From: Gammaproteobacteria bacterium
GTDB lineage: Bacteria; Pseudomonadota; Gammaproteobacteria; Pseudomonadales; Halieaceae
Reading direction: 5' to 3'
DNA length: 64,000 bases
NCBI GenBank assembly: GCA_030427085.1
Contig: JAUHXH010000001.1
Span: 62,001-126,000 of the forward strand
This document shows positions 1-8,023 of this stretch, piece by piece. Position numbers and translations under genes: made by a program. The notes under the pieces are model-generated. The model saw only the letters and a program-made list of their open reading frames with translations. It had not been told where the DNA came from and searched no databases. Each line of letters begins with the position of its first letter. The stretch's first letter is position 1.

Positions 1-3
1 GGG

Positions 4-285
4 TTAAATGTTGTCCGCCAGGCGGTCTTCGAACTCGATCATAAATCTATTCAGGGCCAGCTTCCCGTTACGGATCGGACTGGTCCACTTTTTCGACGCC
101 TCTCGGATCGCCAGGTAGATCACAGTCATTGCGGAGTCGTCCGTGGGGAAACAGCTTCCGTTTTTTGACGGCCTTGCGGATGTCTTCCGGATAGCCGAAC
201 AGAGTGTACAGATTATGCCAGTGCGAGCGCCATGATTTACTGTTCTGAGGGTACTTGTCATCCCAGCGTTCAGAGAATTTTAAAA
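4..285 (-). pseudogene. IS256-family transposase, C-terminal remnant (frameshifted)
   Basis: Only the C-terminal end of an IS256-family (mutator-type) transposase is left. Read on the - strand, the stretch around 190-275 encodes ERWDDKYPQ...SWRSHWHNLYTLFGYP. About 120-180 encodes DIRKAVKKRKLFP, and about 4-150 encodes TDDSAM...IYLAIREASKKW...ALNRFMIEFEDRL. These blocks lie in different frames: an extra C near 152 breaks the frame after KRKLFP. The usual segment between DIRKA and KKRKLF (YTTNAIES... in family members) is missing, an internal deletion of roughly 48 bp. A stop lies just upstream of the ERWDD block, and no N-terminal or DDE catalytic part is present. No terminal inverted repeat is seen. 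The family call is firm; the copy must be inactive. Confidence 0.8.
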
Positions 286-286
286 G

Positions 287-994
287 TCAATGGTCAGAGA
301 GTTTTGCTTCTTCTCTTCGAACAGCGGACAAGGAGGATGCCACTATCCCTGTTGGTACTGCCACGAGCCCCAATCCAATCATCAGCACGATGAAGGTGAA
401 CCCCCGGCCACCGGCAGTCACCGGGTAAATGTCTCCGTACCCCACAGTGGTCAGTGTGGCGATCGCCCACCACAATGCGTCAAAAATCGAACGGTATACG
501 TCTGGTTGTACCGGATGCTCAAAGTAGTAGATACCGGCAGCCGATAAATAGAGCACGATGGCACTCGCGACACTGAAGATGATGAGTTCTTCCCGCGCCA
601 TGGCCAAAGCCCGACTGAATCGGGAAAACGCGGCATTGTAGCGAACCAATTTTAACAAGCGTATAAACCGCAATAACCGTAACAGGCGAAGTGGGCGCAA
701 ATCCACGTAGAGAGCAAGATAAAACGGAATGATGGCCAAGAGATCAATTAGCCCCATGAAACTGAATATATAGTCTATTTTGCGCTTGGCCAGCGCGACA
801 CGGGCTAAGTACTCAATTGTGAATATGCCCACAGTGGTAATCTCAAGCAGGCTTAGGTAAAACCGAGTTGTCTTTGACAAATCTGGTAAGGTCTCTACCG
901 AAAACCCAAGGATAGAAACCAAAATGAGAACACCAATGACGATCGACCAAGGGGGTCGATCCAACAGGCTGGGCATTTCGCGTGCGTCTTTCAT
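287..994 (-). CDS. Voltage-gated-type potassium channel (6TM ion transport protein)
   Basis: A 235-residue inner-membrane K+ channel of the ion_trans/Kv type. Six hydrophobic segments are visible. The fourth is an arginine-rich S4-like stretch (RPLRLLRLLRFIRLLKLVR). The pore loop carries the K+ selectivity filter TVGYGD near residue 183, followed by the last helix and a short charged tail (RREEAKLSDH). There is no RCK/TrkA_N or cyclic-nucleotide domain, so gating would be by voltage or lipid only. The reading frame can extend to a TTG at 1006; I chose ATG at 994 because it removes four unneeded residues. The gene directly abuts the transposase remnant, so the insertion probably landed just downstream of it. 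Confidence 0.85.
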   Translation of the reverse strand: MKDAREMPSLLDRPPWSIVIGVLILVSILGFSVETLPDLSKTTRFYLSLLEITTVGIFTIEYLARVALAKRKIDYIFSFMGLIDLLAIIPFYLALYVDLRPLRLLRLLRFIRLLKLVRYNAAFSRFSRALAMAREELIIFSVASAIVLYLSAAGIYYFEHPVQPDVYRSIFDALWWAIATLTTVGYGDIYPVTAGGRGFTFIVLMIGLGLVAVPTGIVASSLSAVRREEAKLSDH

Positions 995-1291
995 TCGCCA
1001 CGTCAACCTTTATCACCTACAACGAGATCCAGTGTCTTATAACTCCGCCGACAAATCATGAGGGCGGCATGGAGATAACCTGGATGCTTTCTACAAACAT
1101 ACGAAAATATACAAACGCCCCAGTTTCTCTCCAGGCCTAAGGCAGATTTTTTAATGGTTAGCGACTGGTCTATGGTACGTCTCTTATCGATGATCTCCTT
1201 GAATACCGGGGAGTAGAGCCGCGATCTGCAACTCGCTCTCAATTGAAAGAGCTCGCTATCAATAACTCCGGGGCCTTTGATTTATGCCTAC
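995..1291. other. Intergenic stretch without a supported gene
   Basis: About 300 bases upstream of the K+ channel gene. Short open frames exist, but none has a ribosome binding site or a recognisable domain. It presumably holds the channel promoter; I could not pick out convincing -35/-10 boxes. Confidence 0.4.
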
Positions 1292-2080
1292 TTATGACTG
1301 CTGATTGTCAGAGTCTGGCTTGCGGGTGAGGTAGAATGTCAGCGTTCGGCGATAATCGTCATTGATTCTCACCTCAGCGAAAATTTCTTCTACCCAATCG
1401 AAGGCACTGGGAAAGTTCTCCATAATATCGAGCTGTGTGTGATCATCGGCAACGTCGAGGCTAACCTTGCACAGGGATGTTGAACACTGCAAGTCTAGCA
1501 ATCGGCGGTTAGTCTCTCCCTGATAATCCGCCGTGTCGTTCATCACTAGCACCTGCTCCATATGATCTAGCAGATTTTCTTTGTCTGATTCATCAGTATC
1601 ACCAACAAACAATTGTGCCTCAAGGTCATTGATTTTGTAATCATTAGCCCATTGTTGCGCTGTCATCTCGGCTTCCAGCTCGCGCTGTGCTTCGACTGTA
1701 GCGTCTTCATCCCAGGGTTGATCGGATATGAATGGCTGCGCCGCTGTCTCTCGCAGTAGTTTTACGCTGCCCACGATGGCGATGGGTTCGGCCTCCAACG
1801 CCAGCGCTGCGAACCGTGGGTCGTCGACTTGCTCCGATAATACCGATGGGTTTTTTGATCGGCTTGAGCTGGTGGAGTACTGCGACGCTGGCGCAGCTTC
1901 AGGTGCCAGTGCCGCTGCAGGTTGGGCCGACGCTGTTTGCACCCCATGCGGTGTAGTGTGTATCTGTGCTGAAGCGCTTAAGTGTTGCAGGGATTGATAG
2001 GCGATCATTACCAAGACGCCGGCAACTGCAGCAATTTTTAAGCTGCGGTAGTTCAAGGATCGATAAAATACATTCATCAT
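1292..2080 (-). CDS. Membrane-anchored hypothetical protein
   Basis: About 262 residues; family not recognised. It starts with a short basic segment and one hydrophobic helix (KIAAVAGVLVMIAYQSL), then an Ala/Pro/Ser-rich linker and an acidic soluble domain (WDEDATVEAQRELEAEM..., CSTSLCKVSL). This suggests a periplasmic domain tethered to the inner membrane; a cysteine pair in CSTSLC could form a disulfide. The start is set by a strong AAGGAG just upstream of tandem ATG codons at 2080 and 2077; the frame open to 2119 lacks such a site. The FG-GAP protein gene lies 149 bases upstream on the same strand, so co-transcription is possible. No function is proposed. Confidence 0.6.
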   Translation of the reverse strand: MMNVFYRSLNYRSLKIAAVAGVLVMIAYQSLQHLSASAQIHTTPHGVQTASAQPAAALAPEAAPASQYSTSSSRSKNPSVLSEQVDDPRFAALALEAEPIAIVGSVKLLRETAAQPFISDQPWDEDATVEAQRELEAEMTAQQWANDYKINDLEAQLFVGDTDESDKENLLDHMEQVLVMNDTADYQGETNRRLLDLQCSTSLCKVSLDVADDHTQLDIMENFPSAFDWVEEIFAEVRINDDYRRTLTFYLTRKPDSDNQQS

Positions 2081-2229
2081 TTTCTCCTTCTTATAAAATA
2101 TCGCTGCGCTAATCCACACACCCGACTAGTCGGGTGCATGGATCATTTTGATGTAGAAAACAAAAGGTTTTAGCATTGCGATATAAAACAACCGTTGCTA
2201 CGGCGCTATGACGAGGGTCAATCTGAATA

Positions 2230-3891
2230 CTACGGTAGTAGAGTGCTGCCAAATTTGTCATAGACCTCATTCTCTGAAGCGCCGAAGCCCGCACCGTTGG
2301 TAAAGCTACCCTGGTGATACACCTGCGTTCCTGATTTAACAGTCGTCACTGCATCACGATGCCCCACAAATAGTTGAATACTGCCTGAATCACGTACGCC
2401 GGCCGAATACTCCCTTGGAATACCAACCGCCAAATCAGGGTAGCCATCGTTATTAAAGTCTCCCGTGCCCAAAGAATAACCAAACTGTTCATTTTCTTTG
2501 CGCATACCGGCTACGCCCGGTGTATCCTGATGCCATTGTTGTGCGTGATAAAGATTGGTAGTTCCGCCTTCAAGAACCACCACTTCTCCCATAAAATATT
2601 TATTGTAGGCATTAGCCCAAAAACTGTATGAGGTCTTGTAGGGAATCCCCACCGCCAGGTCGTCGTAACCATCCTGGTTAAAATCAGCCGCCGCCAGTGT
2701 TCGGCCAAAGAAATCTCTTTTTTGGGATTTGCCGGGAATATTATTCAGGTTCTGGTAATAGGGTGCCTGGCCCCAGGAATTGTTGTCTCGCAAATTAGCC
2801 ACCAACACCACACCCGCATTGATTAAACTACCAATATCGTGAGAGGGTGCTCCGATCGCCAGCTCATCTCGCCCATCGCCGGAGAAATTACCCGCCACCA
2901 TACTTAACCCAAATTCCATACCGTGAGAGCGGTAGGAGGCAGGTGGTCTTATAACACTGCTAAACAACGAGCCGCGAGGGTTATTCCACGCGTTATTGCT
3001 TCTACCCAATGCGACATATACTGAACCGGTTGGTATTACCTCACCATTGATATTATATTTCATGTTTCTTGCGCTAACGGCAATATCATCGATTCCGTCA
3101 GCGTTAAAATCACCACTTGTCATCGTCATGCCGAAATAAGTGTAGTTACCGTAATTGTAAAAGCTTACCTCGTGGCGAAAATGCTTGGCGTTATCCTGGT
3201 CTAGTTGATCCTGGTTTTTACCAAAATAAAAAATGATACCCCCGTCGTAAGGTTCTTCCAATGATGGAGTTGTATGCCGATAAGACACGGCCAAATCGTC
3301 CACACCATCACCGTTGAAATCACCCGTGGTAATTGCCTTGCCCATATAGGTGGAATCATCAAGCAGTGAATTGCCAGCAATCCTTTGCATTGTGAGATAT
3401 TGATGCCCTTGCCACTTCAGGCCAGTGGAGCTACCGTAGACGACGGTCACCGCGCCGCTGTTAACGCATGGGCGCGATCCGCAAGCGCCAATCTCCTTAT
3501 TAGGTATACTGATGGCAATATCATCAAAGCCGTCATGATTAAAGTCACCAACGGCCACCGCGTGGCCAAAGTAGTCATAGCGTTTCGCTGGAGCTCCCAC
3601 AGACATACCGTCTATATCATCACGAATGCGGTATTCATGGATGTAGCTGGTTGTGGAATTAAAATGTAAGTTGCCCTCAGCGCGCCCATACACCACTTTG
3701 ACCGCACCAGCGTCAGTTGCATTTCCTAGATCTTCATAGGGCATCGGCAGCACCAGGTCTTCATAGCCATCGCCGTTGAAATCGGCGTTAAAACTAGCTC
3801 CATAAACATCGCTCGTGCCTATGGCACCCGCCATAACTGACGCGGCGAAAACAGCTCTGACTGAGCGTTTTGTCGTAATAATATGCATCAT
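2230..3891 (-). CDS. Secreted FG-GAP repeat protein (integrin-alpha-like beta-propeller)
   Basis: About 553 residues. After a signal peptide (TTKRSVRAVFAASVMAGAIGTSDVYGA) come seven FG-GAP/VCBS-type repeats, each with a calcium-binding-like core: DFNGDGYEDL, DFNHDGFDDI, DFNGDGVDDL, DFNADGIDDI, NFSGDGRDEL, DFNQDGYDDL and DFNNDGYPDL. Seven such blades are what an integrin-alpha-like beta-propeller needs. The protein should be exported and bind Ca2+; a role in adhesion or surface recognition is an inference from the fold. The start is taken at tandem ATGs (3891/3888) behind a GGAGA sequence. A longer in-frame start at 3960 would put about 23 residues before the signal peptide. No C-terminal anchor is visible. 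Confidence 0.8.
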   Translation of the reverse strand: MMHIITTKRSVRAVFAASVMAGAIGTSDVYGASFNADFNGDGYEDLVLPMPYEDLGNATDAGAVKVVYGRAEGNLHFNSTTSYIHEYRIRDDIDGMSVGAPAKRYDYFGHAVAVGDFNHDGFDDIAISIPNKEIGACGSRPCVNSGAVTVVYGSSTGLKWQGHQYLTMQRIAGNSLLDDSTYMGKAITTGDFNGDGVDDLAVSYRHTTPSLEEPYDGGIIFYFGKNQDQLDQDNAKHFRHEVSFYNYGNYTYFGMTMTSGDFNADGIDDIAVSARNMKYNINGEVIPTGSVYVALGRSNNAWNNPRGSLFSSVIRPPASYRSHGMEFGLSMVAGNFSGDGRDELAIGAPSHDIGSLINAGVVLVANLRDNNSWGQAPYYQNLNNIPGKSQKRDFFGRTLAAADFNQDGYDDLAVGIPYKTSYSFWANAYNKYFMGEVVVLEGGTTNLYHAQQWHQDTPGVAGMRKENEQFGYSLGTGDFNNDGYPDLAVGIPREYSAGVRDSGSIQLFVGHRDAVTTVKSGTQVYHQGSFTNGAGFGASENEVYDKFGSTLLP

Positions 3892-4510
3892 CCATCTCCA
3901 TAGATAATCAGTTTTCAATAGTGAGTCGCCCGTCGACGTTGAGCGCGGGTTAGAAAGCATTAATCATCCTGACCGAGAGTAAATATTTCGGTCGTTATCG
4001 CCAGGTGTTTGTCACACTGCGTCGGTTAAAAAAACGGGCAAGCAGCAGGGTTAGCTTAGGGATTCTCGTGCGGCTATTCTTGCAGAGAGTTTGGATAGTT
4101 TGTGGAGATTTGGTGACGGTCTACATATGGCAGATACTAGTGATCAACGCTTCTAGTACTAGTGGATTTTGGGAGCCAAATCACAGGGAGCAGTGCGCAT
4201 ACTCATCGCTAAAGCTCGCAATTAGGGGCATATGGCCATGCCAGTAAGGGCAGCAGATCTACTGTTTTTGAGTGATCAGGTCATGCCATGAATCATGACA
4301 TGGGAAAACCCAAGAAATTCACTAGTGAGTCCTTCTTGCCCATTTGAACTCACGTAGCGTGGGAGTTCAGCAATGCCTTGGCGCAGCGATAGTTCTAAGA
4401 ATTTTGCACCGGCAGTATCGAGCGCTCTTTCGCTTCTCTGCCTGACACCAGCGATGTCCTTCAAACTCCCGCTCACGGGCTCTGACGGAATCCCCTGGAT
4501 GGTGTTTCCG
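3892..4510. other. Gene-poor stretch of about 620 bases
   Basis: No supported gene. Two short open frames (4005-4247 on +, 4276-4476 on -) lack domains and convincing ribosome binding sites. A 10-base perfect palindrome TCACTAGTGA lies at about 4319-4328. The part next to 3891 presumably contains the promoter of the FG-GAP gene. Confidence 0.4.
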
Positions 4511-5095
4511 TCAAAAAACTACTCTGCGGACCATGGTGTAATTGGTCAGTATTTGACCCCTTAACTCGATACTGTTTTTCCGAATATCTTCGAATCCCAA
4601 TTTCTCAAACAAGGGTTTGGCCATCAAACTGGCATGAACCAGTAGTACGTCAATCCGACCCTCATTGGCAGCGATGGCATGCTGAACTAACGCAGTGGCA
4701 ATGCCCTGGCGTTGGTGATCCGGGTGGACGTACAGACAATCGATGTAGCCGTCACTACCCATTTGGACAAACCCGACAATCACTCGACCCCGAACAGCAA
4801 CAAAGGGCCGACACGCCTTGAGCTTGGCGCGCCAGTCAAGGTAGTTCGGGGGGGTCGAGGACCAGGCTAGCTGTTGCTCCCTGGAGTAGAGATCTGTGTT
4901 GACTGCGTGTACGGCGGCGTGAAAAAGATCGGCAATTTCCCGAAATTCAACGCTACGGTAGCCGCGTATGTGCAGAGCGGGCTTAGGGGTACTTACAACA
5001 AAGGACCCAATACGGCGGGCAAGCCCGCTTACTGCTCGATCACCGGCCTCTTGCCACCGGATCGCTTGTCTTGATTGACCTGATTTCTCGCACAT
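4511..5095 (-). CDS. GNAT-family N-acetyltransferase
   Basis: A 194-residue acetyl-CoA-dependent acetyltransferase. The GNAT core runs from about residue 42 (LHIRGYRSVEFREIADLF) to the end. It includes the strand VAVRGRVIVGFVQM, the acetyl-CoA pyrophosphate loop in VHPDHQRQGIATALV (the Q/RxxGxG/A signature), and the late strand/helix HASLMAKPLFEKLGFED. The architecture resembles YafP/PhnO-like small-molecule acetyltransferases; the substrate cannot be told. The first 40 residues precede the domain and may be a real extension or an overcalled start, but no better ATG/GTG codon was found before the domain. The neighbours give no functional clue. Confidence 0.8.
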   Translation of the reverse strand: MCEKSGQSRQAIRWQEAGDRAVSGLARRIGSFVVSTPKPALHIRGYRSVEFREIADLFHAAVHAVNTDLYSREQQLAWSSTPPNYLDWRAKLKACRPFVAVRGRVIVGFVQMGSDGYIDCLYVHPDHQRQGIATALVQHAIAANEGRIDVLLVHASLMAKPLFEKLGFEDIRKNSIELRGQILTNYTMVRRVVF

Positions 5096-5105
5096 GACTT
5101 GAGAC

Positions 5106-5930
5106 TCATTTCTTACCGTGCTGCCGAAAACCGACCAGACCGGCTATTGCCATCACCAGGATTACCAGTCCGGGCAATGGGACTGCCGGTACTGTGCGCG
5201 GCGTTGTCGCAACTGGCCCACCGCCACTTGAAGAGTTGGTAGTCCCTGAGGAACTGGAGCTGCTCGATGAGGAGCTGGTAGTGCCCGAGGAACTGGAGCT
5301 GCTTGATGAGGAGCTGCTGGTAGTGCCCGAGGAGCTGGTAGTGCCAGAGGAACTGGAGCTACTCGATGAAGAGCTGCTGGTAGTGCCCGAGGAACTCGAC
5401 CCGCCAGTGGTCGTGAAGGACCACAGGCCTGGTTTCGACCCAGATCCCTCGTCAAACTTGACCGAGACCGCGCAACTTCCACCGCCAGACACAAGGTCAC
5501 ACCGATTTACACCAACCTCATCGAGGGCCGAATTTCCATCGAAGACAGTTTGAAAGCGAAAGGTCACATCGCCGACATTGGCGGGGACAGGGTAGCTCGT
5601 GACAAACGTTATGTTCCATTCACTGATGTCGCCACTACCATCCGTAATAACGAACACAATCACTGACGACGTAACTGGCGTGGACTCTGATAAGGAAAAG
5701 GGTCCGGACACGAAAGTAAATCGGCTCGGCGAAACCGCCCCGGAAAAATTCGCTGGGATTGGACTGGCTACAGTAAAAGTCGCCCTGAGATCGCTACCGG
5801 CGAAGCGGCTGGGTGAAGACAAAAACGAATCAAACGAGTTCCCCATATAGGAGTACGTGGTCTCCTGGGCGAATACCACATTGCCCAATAAAAGTGTGGC
5901 AACTAAAACAAGGAATTTGTGACAGCGCAC
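5106..5930 (-). CDS. Secreted Ser/Thr-rich protein with exosortase-type C-terminal anchor
   Basis: About 274 residues with three parts. First is a signal peptide (FLVLVATLLLGNVVFAQ). Then comes a roughly 150-residue beta-rich domain with an N-terminal YSYMGNSFDSF and a cysteine pair (NRCDLVSGGGSC). A long Ser/Gly/Thr linker (about residues 175-240) leads to a PEP-CTERM-like tail: a proline-containing VPAVPLPG, a hydrophobic helix and a basic end (FRQHGKK). Such tails are normally processed by exosortase-type enzymes and place proteins at the cell surface. The start is GTG at 5930, preceded by GGAGG with a 6-base spacer; upstream in-frame ATGs at 6008 and 5984 lack such a site. The domain function is unknown, and no exosortase is in this window. 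Confidence 0.7.
   Translation of the reverse strand: MRCHKFLVLVATLLLGNVVFAQETTYSYMGNSFDSFLSSPSRFAGSDLRATFTVASPIPANFSGAVSPSRFTFVSGPFSLSESTPVTSSVIVFVITDGSGDISEWNITFVTSYPVPANVGDVTFRFQTVFDGNSALDEVGVNRCDLVSGGGSCAVSVKFDEGSGSKPGLWSFTTTGGSSSSGTTSSSSSSSSSSSGTTSSSGTTSSSSSSSSSSSGTTSSSSSSSSSSGTTNSSSGGGPVATTPRTVPAVPLPGLVILVMAIAGLVGFRQHGKK
5231..5398. repeat. Imperfect tandem repeats of about 40 bases encoding the Ser-rich linker
   Basis: Degenerate tandem units built around GAGCTGGTAGTGCCCGAGGA followed by ACTGGAGCTGCTCGATGAG. Read on the - strand they encode alternating GTT and poly-Ser runs. Unit lengths differ, so copy number could change by slippage. Confidence 0.7.
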
Positions 5931-6167
5931 GACCGGCCTCCGGCTACGAAATTGAATAACAACGACTACGAGAAAGCGCGGCATTCTATAATATAAACAT
6001 CTTTCCATACAACAAAATATCGTTATAATTGCCCTTCGAGGCGCTATGGAGAGAAAATCAGACCGTTCGGGGGCGCCAACGCGGGCCCCTGGTTTGGAGC
6101 GTATATGTCCGCGCTAGCTGCCTTCGTTTTGCAATCAGGGAGAGTGGTTCGCCACCGGGAATAAAGT

Positions 6168-6893
6168 ATGGCTACGGTAGAAGATCATTATGAAAAGGTA
6201 CTTTCGGAAGTATATTCCTGGATGTTTGGTGGGTTCGAGAGCGGATTACAGCGCAATGTCGATTTTATTGAGCGCCATAACCTTTTCCCGGTCCATTCCA
6301 GGTTGGCGATTGATCTAGGAGCAGGGTGTGGATTTCAATCAATCCCCTTAGCAAGTAAGGGATTCTCAGTTACTGCTATAGATCTTGATGCCAGTCTCCT
6401 GGACGAGTTGAAAGCCAACTCAGGAGATCTGTCTATACGATGCATCCGAGATGATTTGATCAATTTTGATGCGTACGTGGCGGGTGATGTTGAATTGGTC
6501 GTATGTATGACAGATACGCTGCTTCATCTAGATTCAAAAGAGACAGTAGACCTGCTTTTCTCGAAAGCATTTTCTGCTCTCCAGGAAAGAGGCAAGTTGG
6601 TCATCACCTTTAGAGATCTATCATTCGAGCTAACTGATACAGATCGATTTTTGCCGGTGAAAAGCGATGAAAACATTATCTTTACATGCTTTCTGGAATA
6701 CGAACCTGAAACCGTAAAGGTGAATGACATTATTTATAAGCGATCCGATAATGGATGGGATCTTTTCAAGAGCTTTTATCGCAAGCTCAGGTTGTCAGAT
6801 AAGTGGGTGGTGGATCATTTGTCACTCGCGGGTTTTAACACTATTGACGCAAACACCGAAAACGGCGTTACTACGGTCATCGCTACCAAGTGA
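6168..6893 (+). CDS. Class I SAM-dependent methyltransferase
   Basis: A 241-residue cytoplasmic protein with the class I methyltransferase fold. Motif I LAIDLGAGCGFQSIPLA lies near residues 47-63, the acidic ribose-binding residue in VTAIDLD follows, and the post-I/IV region is VELVVCMTDTLLHL. The substrate is not evident. The gene is clearly richer in A/T and uses A/T-ending codons more than the 8-64 kb genes, which suggests horizontal acquisition. It is not obviously part of an operon: its neighbours lie on the opposite strand on both sides. It ends 50 bases before a strong hairpin shared with the convergent gene. Confidence 0.8.
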   Translation: MATVEDHYEKVLSEVYSWMFGGFESGLQRNVDFIERHNLFPVHSRLAIDLGAGCGFQSIPLASKGFSVTAIDLDASLLDELKANSGDLSIRCIRDDLINFDAYVAGDVELVVCMTDTLLHLDSKETVDLLFSKAFSALQERGKLVITFRDLSFELTDTDRFLPVKSDENIIFTCFLEYEPETVKVNDIIYKRSDNGWDLFKSFYRKLRLSDKWVVDHLSLAGFNTIDANTENGVTTVIATK

Positions 6894-6944
6894 TCCCACG
6901 ATTAACAATCAGCAGCCAGCAGCAAGAGATCCATGAAAAGCAGA

Positions 6945-6969
6945 CACCTCCCTGCCAACCAGGGAGGTG
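6945..6969. terminator. Perfect 10-bp hairpin between convergent genes
   Basis: CACCTCCCTG and its exact complement CAGGGAGGTG flank a 5-base loop. It lies between the methyltransferase (+) and the PEP-CTERM-type gene (-). A short T-rich run (CTTTTC) follows only on the - strand, so it is probably the terminator of the - strand gene and may work in both directions. Confidence 0.55.
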
Positions 6970-7018
6970 CTCGACGGTGTGGGTAAGCCGAAAGTGCTAC
7001 TCGCTCTGAGGATGGTAC

Positions 7019-7693
7019 TCAGGTAGTACGCGGGCGAGCTGGATCTCCAGCCCTCCGGTATCGCGCAATAAGGACGAGTATGCCGGTGCTGAGCAGCAGA
7101 AAAGTAGCAGGAACGGGAACCACTCGCGCGTCGTTCAGGAATTCAAACCTGAAATGCGTTCGTAGGGCAACCCCGTCGTCGATAAGGTTGCTGCGTAGAA
7201 TTTGCAAGTTGAACAAGTCAAATTTGATGTGGGTCACGGGCAAGTTCAAGGCAAGGTCAATACCATTGACCGAGGCGACATCGTAGCCACCATCGAGGTT
7301 CAAGACTGCATTGTTCTGCGTTTTTCCATTGAGAAAATCATCCTTCGTCATTACCGGGCTAAACCCTCCAGCCCCCAGAATTCGATGCGGAAACTCCATC
7401 GGTTCCGGCGCTGGATTGAGGCCGTTGCTGAAATAAGCAGCGATGAAAGGTTCTACTGCGAGCGTAACACTGGCAGTTTCCCCGGATGTATAGGAGCCAA
7501 AATCCAATGTGTCGGGGAAAATCGTGAGCTGATAGTTTGCTTCGGTGCCCGATCCTAAAGAATGAGTACAACCGCTGTCATCGATACATTCGAACTCGAA
7601 GTGGCCGAGGAGTAAGGATGCCGAGGTCGCCGGTGACCACAAGTAGCCGATACTCAAAATCGTTGCCAAGAAGATTTGCTTTGCCCTGCCCAT
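7019..7693 (-). CDS. Secreted protein with PEP-CTERM-like sorting signal
   Basis: 224 residues. It has an N-terminal signal peptide (FLATILSIGYLWSPATSA) and a beta-rich middle with a cysteine pair (FECIDDSGC). The C-terminal tail VVPVPATFLLLSTGILVLIARYRR is a proline motif plus hydrophobic helix plus arginines, typical of PEP-CTERM (VPVPA-type) substrates of exosortase. The protein is predicted to be exported and surface-processed; its molecular role is unknown. A second protein with a related tail lies about 1.1 kb away, so both may be handled by the same exosortase encoded elsewhere. Transcription likely ends at the hairpin at 6945-6969. Confidence 0.75.
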   Translation of the reverse strand: MGRAKQIFLATILSIGYLWSPATSASLLLGHFEFECIDDSGCTHSLGSGTEANYQLTIFPDTLDFGSYTSGETASVTLAVEPFIAAYFSNGLNPAPEPMEFPHRILGAGGFSPVMTKDDFLNGKTQNNAVLNLDGGYDVASVNGIDLALNLPVTHIKFDLFNLQILRSNLIDDGVALRTHFRFEFLNDARVVPVPATFLLLSTGILVLIARYRRAGDPARPRTT

Positions 7694-8023
7694 GAGGTTT
7701 CACTCCGCGTTGCAGTTTGTTGTTGGTTGACTCGAGAACTCAGCTAAAAGCAAAAACCATTCCATTTTATATAACGCCTTGAAACACCAGCATTTAAATA
7801 ATCAGCGCGTATAGGTTCAACGCCGGACTGTAAAATTTCCTGACAACGAATGGCGGCATTGCTGGATACTCAGCCGGTCGCCCAGGAATTCCAAAATCGT
7901 CGCCACGGGCACGCCACCGTCTACAATTGAATGGGAGTCACTGGTGGACTTACGGTAGGCTGGTGATTTAGCTACTGCAAGATCAACTGCAAGATCAACA
8001 CCAAATAGAAACGGAGAACAAAC
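7694..8023. other. Divergent intergenic region
   Basis: 330 bases between the PEP-CTERM-type gene (-) and the amidohydrolase series (+). It must contain both promoters, though none is clear by eye. The ribosome binding site GGAG precedes ATG 8024 by 8 bases. Base composition changes here from A/T-richer on the left to G/C-richer on the right. Confidence 0.5.
7974..7997. repeat. 12-bp direct tandem repeat
   Basis: Two exact adjacent copies of ACTGCAAGATCA, 27-50 bases upstream of the first amidohydrolase start. This could be a regulator half-site pair or a replication slip. Confidence 0.7.

Noticed and set aside
1003-1242. 79-codon open frame on the - strand upstream of the K+ channel gene
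   Set aside because: No ribosome binding site, no recognisable domain and an odd amino-acid mix.
4005-4247. 80-codon open frame on the + strand in the 3.9-4.5 kb gap
   Set aside because: No ribosome binding site, irregular composition and no family resemblance.
4276-4476. 66-codon open frame on the - strand next to the GNAT gene
   Set aside because: Not recognised and without start signals; kept as part of the gene-poor stretch.
5231-5398. Possible CRISPR-like array
   Set aside because: The repeats are coding, of unequal length and without distinct spacers.
5194-5553. 119-codon + strand frame with Glu/Leu/Val repeats
   Set aside because: It is the antisense reading of the Ser-rich linker repeats of the real - strand gene.
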